Notes: generated by a model from the sequence alone, not told the origin. DNA of 64,000 nucleotides from an uncultured Kiloniellaceae bacterium (GCA_947493695.1 CANLSF010000006.1:1-64000), one strand, 5' to 3'; numbered from the stretch's first letter, positions 7,783 to 17,490 are shown. Made by a program: numbers and translations.

Positions 7783-8847
7783 ATGATCGGCGCGTCAGAT
7801 ACTCCGGAAAACACTCCCCCCCAGAAACCGGGATCCACGCGGGAGTCCCGTAAAATCAGCCGGAAAACGGCAATTGAATGGCCAACTCTGGGCCTTGGCC
7901 TCGCAATTTACGGCGGTTTCGGCCTGGTCACCTGGCACTACGAAACTCTGCCCTGGTGGCTCGGAGCAGCCATCGGCATTTATCTGATCGCCTGGCACGG
8001 TTCGCTGCAGCATGAAGTGACGCACGGTCATCCGACCGCTTCGCGCAGATTGAATGAAGCCTTTGTCTTTCCCAGTCTCTGGCTTTGGATTCCTTACGAC
8101 CTCTATCGCAGCGCCCACCTCAAACATCACTGCGACGCCAGACTGACGGACCCTCTGGAGGATCCTGAGTCCTGTTACCTGACACCCCGCCAGTGGGCCG
8201 AAGCGGGACGCGGGGCCCGGATGTTCTACTTCATCAACAACAGTTTCCTGGGCCGCCTGCTGTTTGGTCCGGCGCTTTGTATCTGGCGGCTTTACAAAGG
8301 CGAAGTCCTTGCGTTTTGCCACGGCGACTTCCGGAACCTGAAGACCTGGGGCCTGCAGACCGCATCCTGTGCGCTGGTTCTCACCTGGGTGGTCGTTATC
8401 TGCGAGATTCCGCTGATCACCTATCTTGCCTTCTTTGTCTATCCGGCGATCTCGCTCTCACTGGTCCGCTCCTTTGCGGAACATCGTGCGCATCCCGACG
8501 CCCAGCAGCGCAGCGTGATTGTAGAATCCCGCGGCCTCATGGCGCTCCTGTTCCTGAACAACAATCTGCATGCCCTGCACCACGCCGAACCCGGACTGCC
8601 CTGGTACCGGCTGCCGGCAAGGTTCAAAGCCCGACGCGGCGAGCTGCTGCGCGCCAATGGCGGTTATCGCTTCAGCGGTTACGGCGAGATCATGCTGCGC
8701 TATATGCTTTGGCCGAAGGAACACGTCCGCCACCCCTTTGGCAGAGCCCTGTCAGCATCGATTCCTCAGACCGCCGCGCTCACTGAAGATACGTCTTCCC
8801 AAAATGCACGGCCTGCCCAGTTGCTGAAACCGGTGAACGCGGCCTGA
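7783..8847 (+). CDS. Membrane fatty-acid desaturase family protein
   Basis: The 354-residue integral membrane protein has the histidine boxes of the desaturase/hydroxylase superfamily: HEVTHGH at 77-83, HLKHH at 112-116 and HALHH at 263-267, with EHRAH at 233-237. These hold a di-iron centre that uses O2 to desaturate or hydroxylate lipid chains. Hydrophobic segments lie at about 36-72 and 195-225. AAAGGA lies before the ATG. The gene is alone between the divergent XRE regulator and the convergent SLC13 permease. The substrate (acyl lipid, carotenoid or other) cannot be decided. Confidence 0.85.
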   Translation: MIGASDTPENTPPQKPGSTRESRKISRKTAIEWPTLGLGLAIYGGFGLVTWHYETLPWWLGAAIGIYLIAWHGSLQHEVTHGHPTASRRLNEAFVFPSLWLWIPYDLYRSAHLKHHCDARLTDPLEDPESCYLTPRQWAEAGRGARMFYFINNSFLGRLLFGPALCIWRLYKGEVLAFCHGDFRNLKTWGLQTASCALVLTWVVVICEIPLITYLAFFVYPAISLSLVRSFAEHRAHPDAQQRSVIVESRGLMALLFLNNNLHALHHAEPGLPWYRLPARFKARRGELLRANGGYRFSGYGEIMLRYMLWPKEHVRHPFGRALSASIPQTAALTEDTSSQNARPAQLLKPVNAA

Positions 8848-8869
8848 CGACGCCGCGTGCCTTTACCGC

Positions 8870-10645
8870 TTAGAAGGGCCAGACCACCAGGATCACCGGC
8901 ACGGCGACCGCAACGATCAGGATTTCCAGGGGCAGTCCCATCCGCCAGTAATCTCCGAACGCGTAGCCGCCGGGCCCCATCACCAGCGTGTTGTTCTTAT
9001 GGCCGATTGGCGTAAGGAAGGCACAGCTGGCCGCCACGGCCACTGCCATCAGGAAAGGGTCGGCACTCACGCCGAGACGTCCGGCGATATCGATGGCAAT
9101 CGGCGCCGCAATCACCGTGGTCGCCGTATTGTTCAGCACGTCCGACAGGGTCATGGTCACAATCATCAGAATGGTCAGCACCACCGCAGGGGACCAGCCT
9201 GTCGAGATCGAGACGATGCCATTCGCGATCAGTGCGGTGCCACCGCTGGTCTCGAGTGCCTGGCCGATGGGGATCAGACAGGCGAGCAGCACAATCACCG
9301 GCCACTCCACAAAATCATAGATCTGCCGCAGGGGCATGATCTTCAGCAGCACGTAGCCGATCACCACCGCCGCAAGCGCAACCGGCAGATAGACGACGCC
9401 CGTACTGGCCAGAATGATCGCCAATGCAAAGAGCCCGGCCGCCATAGCCGCCTTCTCTCGCTGGATCACCTCCAGCCCGCGCTCCGCCAGCGGCAGTGTA
9501 CCGAGCCAACTCGCCACCTCAGGCAGTCTCTCGGCAGGACCGAGCAGCAAGAGCACATCGCCGGCGGAGATCACCAGCTTGCGCAGACGTTCGCGGAAGC
9601 GCTTGCCCTTGCGCGACACGCCCAAAAGCGTGATGCCGTGACGGTACAGCAGATTGACGTCCAGGGCTGAACGTCCGTCGATGCGAGCGTGGCGCGGCAC
9701 CACGACTTCCATCAGCTTCTGATCGCCTTCCTCCACCTTCGCACGCTGCTCGCTGCCGACATATTCCAGCTTCAGGCTCCCGACGAGCTTGTCGATCGCT
9801 TCCGGACCGGCTTCGACCACCAGAATGTCCCCGGCATTGATCTCCTCACGCCGCCCGGTGCCCGGCAAGCGCTTGCCCCGGCGCACCAGGCCCACGATAT
9901 GGGCATCGCAGTCCGCGGCCTCTTCATCCAGTTCAGCCACCTTCTTGCCGACAATCGGTGACTCCTCCGGAACTTTGACTTCGGCGATATAGCCCTGCAG
10001 GTCCATCAGTTCCTGCCCGCTGTCATGCTTGCCGCGTTCGCCCGGGATCAGACGCCAGCCGACCAGGGCCACAAAGGCAACTCCGGCGACAGCACAGGCC
10101 AGACCGACCGGCGCGAAATCGAACATCGAGTAACTCTCGCCCAGGGATTTCTCGCGAAAGGCCGCGATAATGATGTTGGGCGGCGTCCCGATCAGGGTCA
10201 CCAGTCCGCCCAGGATCGTGGCGAAGGAAAGCGGCATCAGGGTCAGGGCCGGCGAACGCTTCGCCTTTGCACTGGCCTGCAGTTCGACAGGCATCAGCAG
10301 CGCGAGCGCGCCGACATTGTTCATAAAGGCCGAAAAGAATGCCCCCAGACCACTCATAACTGCGATGTGGCTGGAAAGCTTACGGCTGCCGTCGATCAGA
10401 TAGCGGGTGATCAGATCGATGGCCCCGGAGAGCACTAGACCGCGGCTGACGATCAGCACCAGCGCAATGATCACCACCGCGGGATGGCCAAACCCGGAAA
10501 AAGCCTCCGCAGTCGGCACAGTCCCCGTCACCACTGCAACGACCAGCGCGCCAAAGGCAACCAGATCGTAACGGTAGCGCCCCCAGAGCAGCAGCCCGAA
10601 GACAGCAAACAGCAAAGCAAATAGTAAGATCTGATCTGTTGTCAT
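8870..10645 (-). CDS. SLC13/DASS family permease with two RCK_C domains
   Basis: The 591-residue inner-membrane transporter has a first membrane half with the GTPPNII motif (153-159), two cytoplasmic TrkA-C (RCK_C) domains at about 217-297 and 311-388, then a second membrane half with TPIGHKNNTLVMGPGG near the C-terminus. This order is typical of the RCK_C-containing branch of the SLC13 superfamily, which moves anions such as sulfate or dicarboxylates with sodium. I chose ATG 10645 because AGGA precedes it and the upstream nine residues are polar. It converges on the desaturase gene with only 22 bases between the stops. The substrate is unknown. Confidence 0.85.
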   Translation of the reverse strand: MTTDQILLFALLFAVFGLLLWGRYRYDLVAFGALVVAVVTGTVPTAEAFSGFGHPAVVIIALVLIVSRGLVLSGAIDLITRYLIDGSRKLSSHIAVMSGLGAFFSAFMNNVGALALLMPVELQASAKAKRSPALTLMPLSFATILGGLVTLIGTPPNIIIAAFREKSLGESYSMFDFAPVGLACAVAGVAFVALVGWRLIPGERGKHDSGQELMDLQGYIAEVKVPEESPIVGKKVAELDEEAADCDAHIVGLVRRGKRLPGTGRREEINAGDILVVEAGPEAIDKLVGSLKLEYVGSEQRAKVEEGDQKLMEVVVPRHARIDGRSALDVNLLYRHGITLLGVSRKGKRFRERLRKLVISAGDVLLLLGPAERLPEVASWLGTLPLAERGLEVIQREKAAMAAGLFALAIILASTGVVYLPVALAAVVIGYVLLKIMPLRQIYDFVEWPVIVLLACLIPIGQALETSGGTALIANGIVSISTGWSPAVVLTILMIVTMTLSDVLNNTATTVIAAPIAIDIAGRLGVSADPFLMAVAVAASCAFLTPIGHKNNTLVMGPGGYAFGDYWRMGLPLEILIVAVAVPVILVVWPF

Positions 10646-11326
10646 GGCTTCATTCCTACACTCGTTGTCCAACCCGGCGTCTTAAATTTCGGGACAACGG
10701 ACTCTGCTGAAAACAGCGAAATTCTAACCAGAGTTACGCACACCCGCACCATCACAGCGTTTTGTGGAAAAGAGTGCGTCCAAAGGCTGCCCACCACCTA
10801 TTTATAGAACCTACCTGACCGTTAGATGGCTGCGACAAGTCAGTTTTCTGGGAAATTACTTAACATAATATCTGATTATGTAAATTTCGTCCCGACAACC
10901 ACTCAGAAAAGATTCCTTAAACCTTCACCAAAACCACAGTAGCGATCAGTCTTACATCCGTGCTTTCATAGAAAAACAACAATGTTTTACCCATTTTAGT
11001 ACAGATTCGGGAATCATCCTGCAGCGCCACAAAATGGATCAACTAATCGAAATGAGTAAATCAATCGGAGTTGGCCTGCCAAAGGACTGGCAAGCAGAAC
11101 CTCTTCTTCCGAATAGATCCGAGCTAAGCGTCGCGCAAGAAAATTTCTTTTTCAATTTGGAAACTGCACTACACTATAAAGCTGATAACGCTCAAGTAAG
11201 CTGTTTGCTTATGCAACGTCTTCTTGGGATCGCCAACTCGTTGCACTATCCAACGTTCCTGCGGGGGCGATTGGCACGCACAATTCAGTCTTTAAACTGC
11301 CGTTGGCCGAACCACCATCAGGTCCT
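10646..11326. other. Intergenic region before the sugar locus
   Basis: About 680 bases of lower GC separate the SLC13 gene from the capsule-type gene. One plus-strand frame (11034-11450) has no ribosome site, no recognisable domain, and overlaps the coding end of the minus-strand gene at 11327, so I do not call it; its first 95 codons could be the remnant of a lost gene. The promoter of the SLC13 gene should lie near 10650-10750. I see no hairpin terminator for the minus-strand gene ending at 11327. Confidence 0.4.
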
Positions 11327-12901
11327 TCAGCCCGCTCGGGCTTCTGCCTTTCTCGACACCTCTGCCATTCGCACAGCAAGATCACTTGCAATTCGTTTGG
11401 CGACACCAATCCGAAAATGTTCATCCCTCTCATCGGACTTGCCCCAATAGAGAGAGGTTGGGAGTTCAAATGATTCCGCAAACAGCGCAGCAATGTAAGC
11501 CTCCAACACTTCGTCAGCGATTGGTGGCATCGATAATGCTCTAACAATGGCCTCGGGTAAAAGCGCGAGAGAAGGTTGGTGTACCACCCCTTCCTTTATT
11601 GCCAGAAATGGCGACGTACCGATAATCAATGCAGGTTTTCCAAGGCACATGGCTTCCCAGGCGGCGGTTCCAGTAATGACCGCCGTAAGCTTTGCCTTGT
11701 TTACGAGTTTAAGACCGTCGTGTTCGGGTCCGAGAAGAAATACGCGTGGCATACGAGAGATCTGTTCGTAAAACGCCTTGGGCCGCAACCCCAACATCGG
11801 CAGATGTTCTTTTACGACAAGCGATAGTTGAGCTGGTAATGACTTGGCGAGCGCCTCGATAATCGATATCTGGTCTGTGTGCCATGGGGCCTTGACCATT
11901 GTTGACGCCTCAGGGTCAACATGCAGAGGAAAATACACAAACTGCTTTGGAATAGAATCTATTGAGTCAAACTGGCTTCTCGAAAACAGTCGTTTTCTCC
12001 ATACAGTCTCAAGTTGGAACAGAGACCGTCGAGCGTGGAGTTTGTGATCGGCGGAGTTGCCTTCAGGTGGGCGAACGACTTGACGCGCGAGAGAGACGAG
12101 CGTGCGCGCCGTTGTCCTTAATGCGCTCTGCGCTCCCAAACGGGCATTAGAAAATTTCTGATAATCGGGCGTTTCGGGCTTTTGGCGAAAAGAAGCGATG
12201 TATTGACGTGCTTCACTGCGTTCAGCGTGGAGTTGAGTCTGGTCCTCACAAGCAAGTCTAAATCGGCGCGCCACTGGCTCAAACAAACTCAGTTCACCAC
12301 TATCGATCATGAAGCGATTACCAAGACGCATTGGCACTAAGTGCGCAAACGCTATGCTGTGCGCTCTGCAAAGTTCCGCCATCGCAACAGCTGGCGCACC
12401 TGCAACACCATAACAAAACACGATGTCAGGTTGCGCCTGCTCGAACACACTCGAGAGAAATTTGTAGAGGCCAACGATGTAGCGCTGCGAGACCACATTG
12501 TTATTGCGGGCGCACGAGTCTGCCAGGAGATCCGGACGCGACAGGCCACCGCGTACAAAGCCCTGACCAATCCTTCTGTCGGCAGTGATTGTCTTACCAA
12601 ATGTCCCAGGCGGGTAATCTCGGTCAAATTTTTCGAGGTCTGATTCGCTGACGGGCTCTGAGATCCAGCGCTCCTCCTCGTCTCCCAGTAGCCATAGTTT
12701 GCCACAGAGGTCACCCAACTCGTTGGCGACCTTGTGTTTTACCGAACTGGGGCCAGTACAAAGCCCAAATACCTTTCCTGCACCGGTGCTTTGAACAAAC
12801 TCGCGGCCGATATGACATCCGAAAGACGTAAACTTTGGTGCGAAAAGAGCCAGAATGTTCTTTCCGGTCTTTGTAGGTGCGTTAAACGTCTTTTGATGCA
12901 T
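11327..12901 (-). CDS. Capsule-polysaccharide-type glycosyltransferase-like protein
   Basis: The 524-residue soluble protein resembles the capsule-synthesis family that includes KpsS/KpsC-like transferases. The C-terminal half contains FVYFPLHVDPEAST, SLVVKEHLPMLG, PRVFLLGPEHDG and AVITGTAAWEAMCLGKPALI, which match the nucleotide-sugar-binding half of such retaining or inverting transferases. The N-terminal half has QPDIVFCYGVAGAPAVA. It lies 289 bases after the PIG-L gene on the same strand as the pseudaminic acid-type operon, so it may transfer that sugar, but this is inferred from position only. The start ATG has weak ribosome-site support. Confidence 0.65.
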   Translation of the reverse strand: MHQKTFNAPTKTGKNILALFAPKFTSFGCHIGREFVQSTGAGKVFGLCTGPSSVKHKVANELGDLCGKLWLLGDEEERWISEPVSESDLEKFDRDYPPGTFGKTITADRRIGQGFVRGGLSRPDLLADSCARNNNVVSQRYIVGLYKFLSSVFEQAQPDIVFCYGVAGAPAVAMAELCRAHSIAFAHLVPMRLGNRFMIDSGELSLFEPVARRFRLACEDQTQLHAERSEARQYIASFRQKPETPDYQKFSNARLGAQSALRTTARTLVSLARQVVRPPEGNSADHKLHARRSLFQLETVWRKRLFSRSQFDSIDSIPKQFVYFPLHVDPEASTMVKAPWHTDQISIIEALAKSLPAQLSLVVKEHLPMLGLRPKAFYEQISRMPRVFLLGPEHDGLKLVNKAKLTAVITGTAAWEAMCLGKPALIIGTSPFLAIKEGVVHQPSLALLPEAIVRALSMPPIADEVLEAYIAALFAESFELPTSLYWGKSDERDEHFRIGVAKRIASDLAVRMAEVSRKAEARAG

Positions 12902-13190
12902 TTACACACCCTCAGAGAGAAATTTCTGCATAGAAGCAACGCCTGAACCCTGTACCAACCCTACTTCCCTCTCAATGAAAATACGAACCTCTTGAATACA
13001 ACAAACACGATCAAGCAGCTTGCTGTCGCTTCGACGACTGCCTCCACCTCGCAGTGCGCCATGCGCAAAACAAGAAGTGTTCATCGGAATTTTTGAGTAC
13101 ATGTTCGTTTAACGAGTGTAGATGCAATAAAAAAACAGGTCATCTCGTTTATCTTGGCTGGAACCGCGGTTTTATAGCTCAACAAACCAA

Positions 13191-13853
13191 TCACAAGATC
13201 TCACGTATAACAGAAAACGCCTCGGCACGTTCCAATCCCACGCTCGCGCCGCGCCACTTCATCAGAGCATCAACCGCTTCTAGCGAACGGGCATGCGGCC
13301 ATTCCCTTATTTCATCACCGTAGGCGGCCAATGCTGCTGTTTTGGCATGCGTCCAGCTGCTCACATCAACAAACCTTGCAGGTCGAAACTCCGGCAGCGC
13401 CTCCGATGCCCACTCGGTCGACGAGGGGACTTCAAAGCCATAGATGGATCGAACTGTCGCGTTTGGTTGAGGTCGGCAAGCCGTCAGAACCGCATGGTGA
13501 CACACCCGGTGATCGACATTGAGATCGCCACCATGATGCGTATAGATGACTGAAGGAGCAAACTCAGAGATCATTTTTTCAACGACCTGCACGACCTCCA
13601 ATAACGGCACGCTATCCATCTGGTTGTCAGGGAAATCTGAAAACCTGGGCGGTTGAATTCCGAGAACACTGCATGCCTGCTCCGATCTTGTCCGACGTTC
13701 GAGCACTTGCTCGTCCTGCGCTCGACGGGCGCCAACACCGTCGGTCAGAAACAAAACCTCGATCGGCGTGCCTCCCGCTGCGTAACGAGCCATCGTAGCA
13801 CCGCAGCCAAGCGCTTCGTCATCGGGATGAGCAGCCACTACCAATATTCTCAT
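13191..13853 (-). CDS. PIG-L family N-deacetylase
   Basis: The 220-residue protein opens with the zinc-binding AHPDDE motif (residues 8-13) and has a second metal motif HHGGDLNVDHR in the middle, both diagnostic for PIG-L/MshB/BshB-type deacetylases that remove acetyl from N-acetylated sugars. It overlaps the pseI stop by one base (TGATG), so translation is coupled. In this operon it probably trims an N-acetyl group on the nonulosonic acid or a precursor, perhaps to free an amine for a different acyl group. The exact step is inference. It is the last gene of the tightly packed operon. Confidence 0.85.
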   Translation of the reverse strand: MRILVVAAHPDDEALGCGATMARYAAGGTPIEVLFLTDGVGARRAQDEQVLERRTRSEQACSVLGIQPPRFSDFPDNQMDSVPLLEVVQVVEKMISEFAPSVIYTHHGGDLNVDHRVCHHAVLTACRPQPNATVRSIYGFEVPSSTEWASEALPEFRPARFVDVSSWTHAKTAALAAYGDEIREWPHARSLEAVDALMKWRGASVGLERAEAFSVIREIL

Positions 13854-14917
13854 CAGTGCTCGCCTCCTTCGACCATATCCCAGGAGAGTGCAGTTCCGCG
13901 CAAAAGATCGCTTGAGGCGCGTTTGCCCAGCACATCGTCATAACATCGTGGCGGCAAGCCCAGGCCTGGGCGGATTCGACGAATATTTTGCTTTGTGAAA
14001 ACCTCTCCAGCAGCGACGTTCTCGACTACGTACACCGACCGACGGAAAGCGTGGCTCTGTTTTTCCGAGCTCAGAAGATTGTAGTCGGCGGAACCTAGGG
14101 CTGCGTATGCATCGCTGCACTCGTCGACAAGCGCCGTAAGCTCCTCAGGTTCAAGTGAGAATGCAGCATCGGGACCTCCATCAGCGCGCCGCAGAGTCAC
14201 ATGCTTTTCCACCACCACCGCACCTAAAGCAACAGACGCAACAGCCACGCCAATACCAAGTGTGTGATCAGAGAGACCTACTGCTACGTTGAAACGTTGC
14301 GCGAGATCTGGGATCGTTCTCAAGTTCGCTTGACTGGCCGGTGCCGGATAACTGCTTACGCAATGCAGAATTACAATTTCACTCGCCCCAGCATCTCGCG
14401 CGACCGCCAGTGTCTCTTCTATTTCCTGTAAAGAGGCCATTCCTGTGGAGATTATGAGTGGCTTTCCCTTTGCAGCGATGCGCCGCACCAAAGGCAGATC
14501 AGTCATCTCAAACGAAGCTATCTTGTAAGCTGGGACGTTGCGGGCCTCGAGATACTCAAGAGCCGTTTCATCAAACGGAGTTGAGAAAATTGTAATTCCC
14601 AACTCTGCGGCGCGGGAGAAGAGTGCATCGTGCCACTCCCAAGGTGTATGCGCCCATTCATACAAGGCATGAAGGCTATGGCCATCCCATGGGCCACCTC
14701 TAACTTGAAAGTCCGCTTGTGGGGCGTCAATCGTCATGGTGTCAGGTGTGTAAGTCTGAAGCTTAACCGCATCTGCCCCCGCCTCTGCCGCTGCCTCCAA
14801 AAGTTTGAATGCCCGATTGATGTCCCCGTTATGGTTACCTGAAATCTCCGCAATGATATAGGGTGGCCGTCCCGGCCCTATTTCGCGTCCGTTAATGGTC
14901 ACATATTGTTCGGTCAT
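13853..14917 (-). CDS. pseI: Pseudaminic acid synthase (NeuB family)
   Basis: The 354-residue protein matches the NeuB/PseI family, which condenses phosphoenolpyruvate with a six-carbon diacylamino sugar to form a nine-carbon nonulosonic acid. The N-terminal TIM-barrel carries PYIIAEISGNHNGD, AVKLQTYTPDTMT, TPFDE and the VEKHVTLRR motif; the C-terminal SAF (antifreeze-like) domain is at about 290-350. The sequence around ISGNHNGD is more like PseI than like sialic acid synthase. The ATG overlaps the end of the formyltransferase gene by four bases. With pseB, pseC and pseG upstream on the same strand the pathway is well supported. Confidence 0.88.
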   Translation of the reverse strand: MTEQYVTINGREIGPGRPPYIIAEISGNHNGDINRAFKLLEAAAEAGADAVKLQTYTPDTMTIDAPQADFQVRGGPWDGHSLHALYEWAHTPWEWHDALFSRAAELGITIFSTPFDETALEYLEARNVPAYKIASFEMTDLPLVRRIAAKGKPLIISTGMASLQEIEETLAVARDAGASEIVILHCVSSYPAPASQANLRTIPDLAQRFNVAVGLSDHTLGIGVAVASVALGAVVVEKHVTLRRADGGPDAAFSLEPEELTALVDECSDAYAALGSADYNLLSSEKQSHAFRRSVYVVENVAAGEVFTKQNIRRIRPGLGLPPRCYDDVLGKRASSDLLRGTALSWDMVEGGEH

Positions 14918-15627
14918 GACTTGGCCTTGATTTTCTCTCTTAGCGTAAATCGAACTTGCGCGGAGACACTATCCTCATCGCGATCTAACGCCGCAGCCCC
15001 AAAGGTAAGACGCCACGGACCATAATCGATGAATGCCGGGGGATAACTATCGGCATCCAACATCCTTATATGGTCATAAAGACTGTACGCGTCAGTGGAC
15101 ATTGGGATTTCGCTCTCACCTGGAGTCCGCCGCGGAAAGATCACCACCGGGCCGGATTGGGGCTGCGGCACAGGTTCCGTAGCGGCAATTTTTGAGATCA
15201 TTTCCATCGTCAGGTCGGCTATCCGCGTAAAGATCTCAGTGGCTGAGCCCTGCAATGAGAAAGGGCATTTTAGGTAAACTGGTCCGGCGTCCAACTCTCT
15301 AACCATGCGCAAGGCAGAAACCATCGTATCTGAATGACCACGAGCGATGAGGTTCTGGATTGGGCTCCCCCCCCGACCGAAGGGAAGATCCGTTGCATGA
15401 AAGCAGACGCATTCAACCTTCTCAGTGATATCGTCTGGCACCACCCACGACCAGTGCGGAAAAAACACATAGCGCGGCTGAATCTGCTCAATGAGCGTAA
15501 TCGTCAAGTCAGCCTTATCGCAAATCAAGTGCCAACGTCCCTCTGGCAATGTTGGCCTGACACGCTCGAAAGCGCGCAGATTCCAGGGTTTCGTGGTGGC
15601 GACAAGATATGTCGGCTTCTCGGTCAC
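14914..15627 (-). CDS. Formyltransferase-like enzyme of the pse operon
   Basis: The 237-residue protein has the fold signature of 10-formyltetrahydrofolate-dependent formyltransferases: CFHATDLPFGRGGSPIQN resembles the NxHxSLLPxxxGxxPxxW loop of methionyl-tRNA formyltransferase, and ELDAGPVYLK carries the expected Asp. The Asn two residues before the His is replaced by Cys in this loop. Similar short formyltransferases occur in other nonulosonic acid clusters. The start is GTG, with a GAGGAAGGGGA ribosome site. Because no PseH acetyltransferase is present, this enzyme is the best candidate to acylate the 4-amino sugar made by PseC, which would give a 7-formamido pseudaminic acid. That role is inference. 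Confidence 0.75.
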   Translation of the reverse strand: MTEKPTYLVATTKPWNLRAFERVRPTLPEGRWHLICDKADLTITLIEQIQPRYVFFPHWSWVVPDDITEKVECVCFHATDLPFGRGGSPIQNLIARGHSDTMVSALRMVRELDAGPVYLKCPFSLQGSATEIFTRIADLTMEMISKIAATEPVPQPQSGPVVIFPRRTPGESEIPMSTDAYSLYDHIRMLDADSYPPAFIDYGPWRLTFGAAALDRDEDSVSAQVRFTLREKIKAKS

Positions 15628-15781
15628 CGCCCAGTCCCCTTCCTCAACACAAACAATCGAACCAATGCGCAGCGAGTCAGCGCACTTTAAAGACGCAAGG
15701 AATGCCGAATATCCGGCATTGTCAACCGCGATAATGAAGGTTTGGAGACCTGCATCTGGTTAGAACCGACCCGACACGAGC

Positions 15782-16729
15782 TCAATCTATGGCAGCTTCG
15801 ACTACGGCAGCAGTTTGAATACGTAGACCGATGGTCCCTATGGCCGGAACGCGCAAGGTCACCGCCTGCCCATCTTCCTCATTCAGAGCCCATATAAGAT
15901 CCGAAAAGCCCATTCGATGTCGCATTAGCGTCGTTGACGAAAACCGTGCGTTAATCTCAAAAATCCGGGGCCCTTCACTCGTAATGCGAAGTTGCACGTT
16001 GATCGCCCCCCTCAAGTCCAAGGCTTCAGCCAGGCCAGAACACTGCGCTGCTATCTCCGGCTCTTCAATCACCCTCGCCCATCCGGTCGAGCCGTCAATC
16101 AATTCGCGAAGCATTTGTAGCACCGCGATTTCCCCTGATTTCGTCCGATAAACCGCACAGGTTACCTCCTGATCGGCTGGAAGCAGAAGTTCCTGAAACA
16201 CCCCTCCAGGATGATGTTTGGCGTAAAAAGCGCAGATTTCTTTTTGTTCGCAGATAAAAATCGACTTTGACCCCGCCCCCCTGCGCGGCTTGTAGACACA
16301 AGGAAGATCTGTATCCGAAATATCACCATGGGATGTAACCGTCCAGGGAACGGGAACATCGATACTTTTTAAGAACCTCGCCGTTTCAAGCTTATCCGCG
16401 CCAATGGCGAGTGCTTTGAAACCCGGCATAATAATGTTTGCGCCAGCAAGCGAATTTATCTTCTGCTCAAGAAAGTAGCCGAGTTCCGCTTCAGACAAGG
16501 GGAGGCAAAAATCAACTGCCTCGGTTTTGATTAGAGATGTCAGCCAGTTCCCGAACGAAGGATCTGATGCTGCGGGCGCCTGCCGCAAAACATCAACAAA
16601 AAGATGTCCTCCATGCCGCTCCTTCATGTCGATCCCTATGATTCGCCACTCGGGATAGGTCTCTCGGATAATGGTTGCTGCGCCCTGGCCGATATCGCCG
16701 GCTATGGCCGTTACAAGAATCGTTTTCAT
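15782..16729 (-). CDS. ATP-grasp family ligase
   Basis: The 315-residue protein starts with a Rossmann-like pre-ATP-grasp domain (MKTILVTAIAGDIGQG) and continues with the ATP-grasp core: KLETARFL, PCVYKPRRGAGSKSIFIC (ATP loop), VFQELLLPADQEVT and GPRIFEINARFSSTT (Mg2+-binding Glu/Asn). Such enzymes join a carboxylate to an amine or thiol through an acyl phosphate. It overlaps the metallophosphatase gene by four bases, so it belongs to the pse operon. A role in adding an amino acid or other acid to the sugar amine is plausible but not shown. A 154-base gap separates it from the formyltransferase gene. Confidence 0.8.
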   Translation of the reverse strand: MKTILVTAIAGDIGQGAATIIRETYPEWRIIGIDMKERHGGHLFVDVLRQAPAASDPSFGNWLTSLIKTEAVDFCLPLSEAELGYFLEQKINSLAGANIIMPGFKALAIGADKLETARFLKSIDVPVPWTVTSHGDISDTDLPCVYKPRRGAGSKSIFICEQKEICAFYAKHHPGGVFQELLLPADQEVTCAVYRTKSGEIAVLQMLRELIDGSTGWARVIEEPEIAAQCSGLAEALDLRGAINVQLRITSEGPRIFEINARFSSTTLMRHRMGFSDLIWALNEEDGQAVTLRVPAIGTIGLRIQTAAVVEAAID

Positions 16730-17424
16730 CTGCGCGTCAATACAGTCCAGAGATAAGAAAGATCGGGGTCGTAGATTTTTGCCTGCGCCGTCACTGTGGC
16801 AATGTCGTAAGTCTCACGCCGGAACTCGATTTCGCCGGTTTCGCTCTCCAAGATAGCCCAGGCCGCGCCCGGCTTACGATCACGCGGCTGCCCCACCGAG
16901 CCCGGGTTAACAATCAGCTTACCCTGCATCGACCGCTTACTCTGATAGTGGGTATGTCCCAGTACAATGTAATCAGCATCATAAGAAGCGACGCGTCTCC
17001 AAAGTTCTTCATCTGCATCAGGATAGAGATAGAAATCCGTATCCCATGGAGTTCCGTGCGCAATTAGAAAGACTTTATCTTCGATTTCGACCTTAAGACT
17101 AGCAGGCAACTCCGAGAGAAACGCGAGCTCTGCTGGCCCAAGATCTTCGATCGCACGGTCGATTCCTGAACCATACTTTCTGCGGCATACCGCAGCTGAA
17201 TCGGGATTTTTCAGTACATCGAAAAGAATATTCTCATGATTGCCCCTTACGGCATAGACACGCCATTCCTCGAGCATCCGTATGACTTGACTTGTATCGT
17301 AATAGTAGCCAACAAAATCACCAGTCACACACAGCGTTTCAACAGCTTCTCGTTTGGCGGCATCAAGCACAGCAGCAAGGGCAACCACGTTACCGTGAAT
17401 ATCGCCAAGTAACCCTACTCGCAT
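16726..17424 (-). CDS. YfcE-like metallophosphoesterase
   Basis: The 232-residue protein has the calcineurin-like phosphoesterase motifs in order: GDIHGN (7-12), GDFVGYYYD, GNHEN, and a C-terminal GHTHYQ followed by VNPGSVGQPRD. These bind two metal ions. Length and spacing match the YfcE/small phosphodiesterase branch. In the pse operon it may remove a phosphate from an intermediate (PseI and its relatives can release phosphorylated or free sugars), but no substrate can be assigned. It begins 66 bases after pseG and overlaps the ATP-grasp gene by four bases. Confidence 0.82.
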   Translation of the reverse strand: MRVGLLGDIHGNVVALAAVLDAAKREAVETLCVTGDFVGYYYDTSQVIRMLEEWRVYAVRGNHENILFDVLKNPDSAAVCRRKYGSGIDRAIEDLGPAELAFLSELPASLKVEIEDKVFLIAHGTPWDTDFYLYPDADEELWRRVASYDADYIVLGHTHYQSKRSMQGKLIVNPGSVGQPRDRKPGAAWAILESETGEIEFRRETYDIATVTAQAKIYDPDLSYLWTVLTRR

Positions 17425-17490
17425 TTTATAAGTTTACACATCGTAACCGGCACCAGTTCTTCAAGTTGAGAGAAACCCCGACCAAAGACA

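Noticed and set aside
8999-9670. 223-codon plus-strand frame
   Set aside because: It is antisense to the SLC13 permease gene and His/Gln/Arg-rich, as expected for a shadow frame.
11034-11450. 138-codon plus-strand frame
   Set aside because: It runs 120 bases into the coding end of the capsule-type gene and has no ribosome site or recognised domain.
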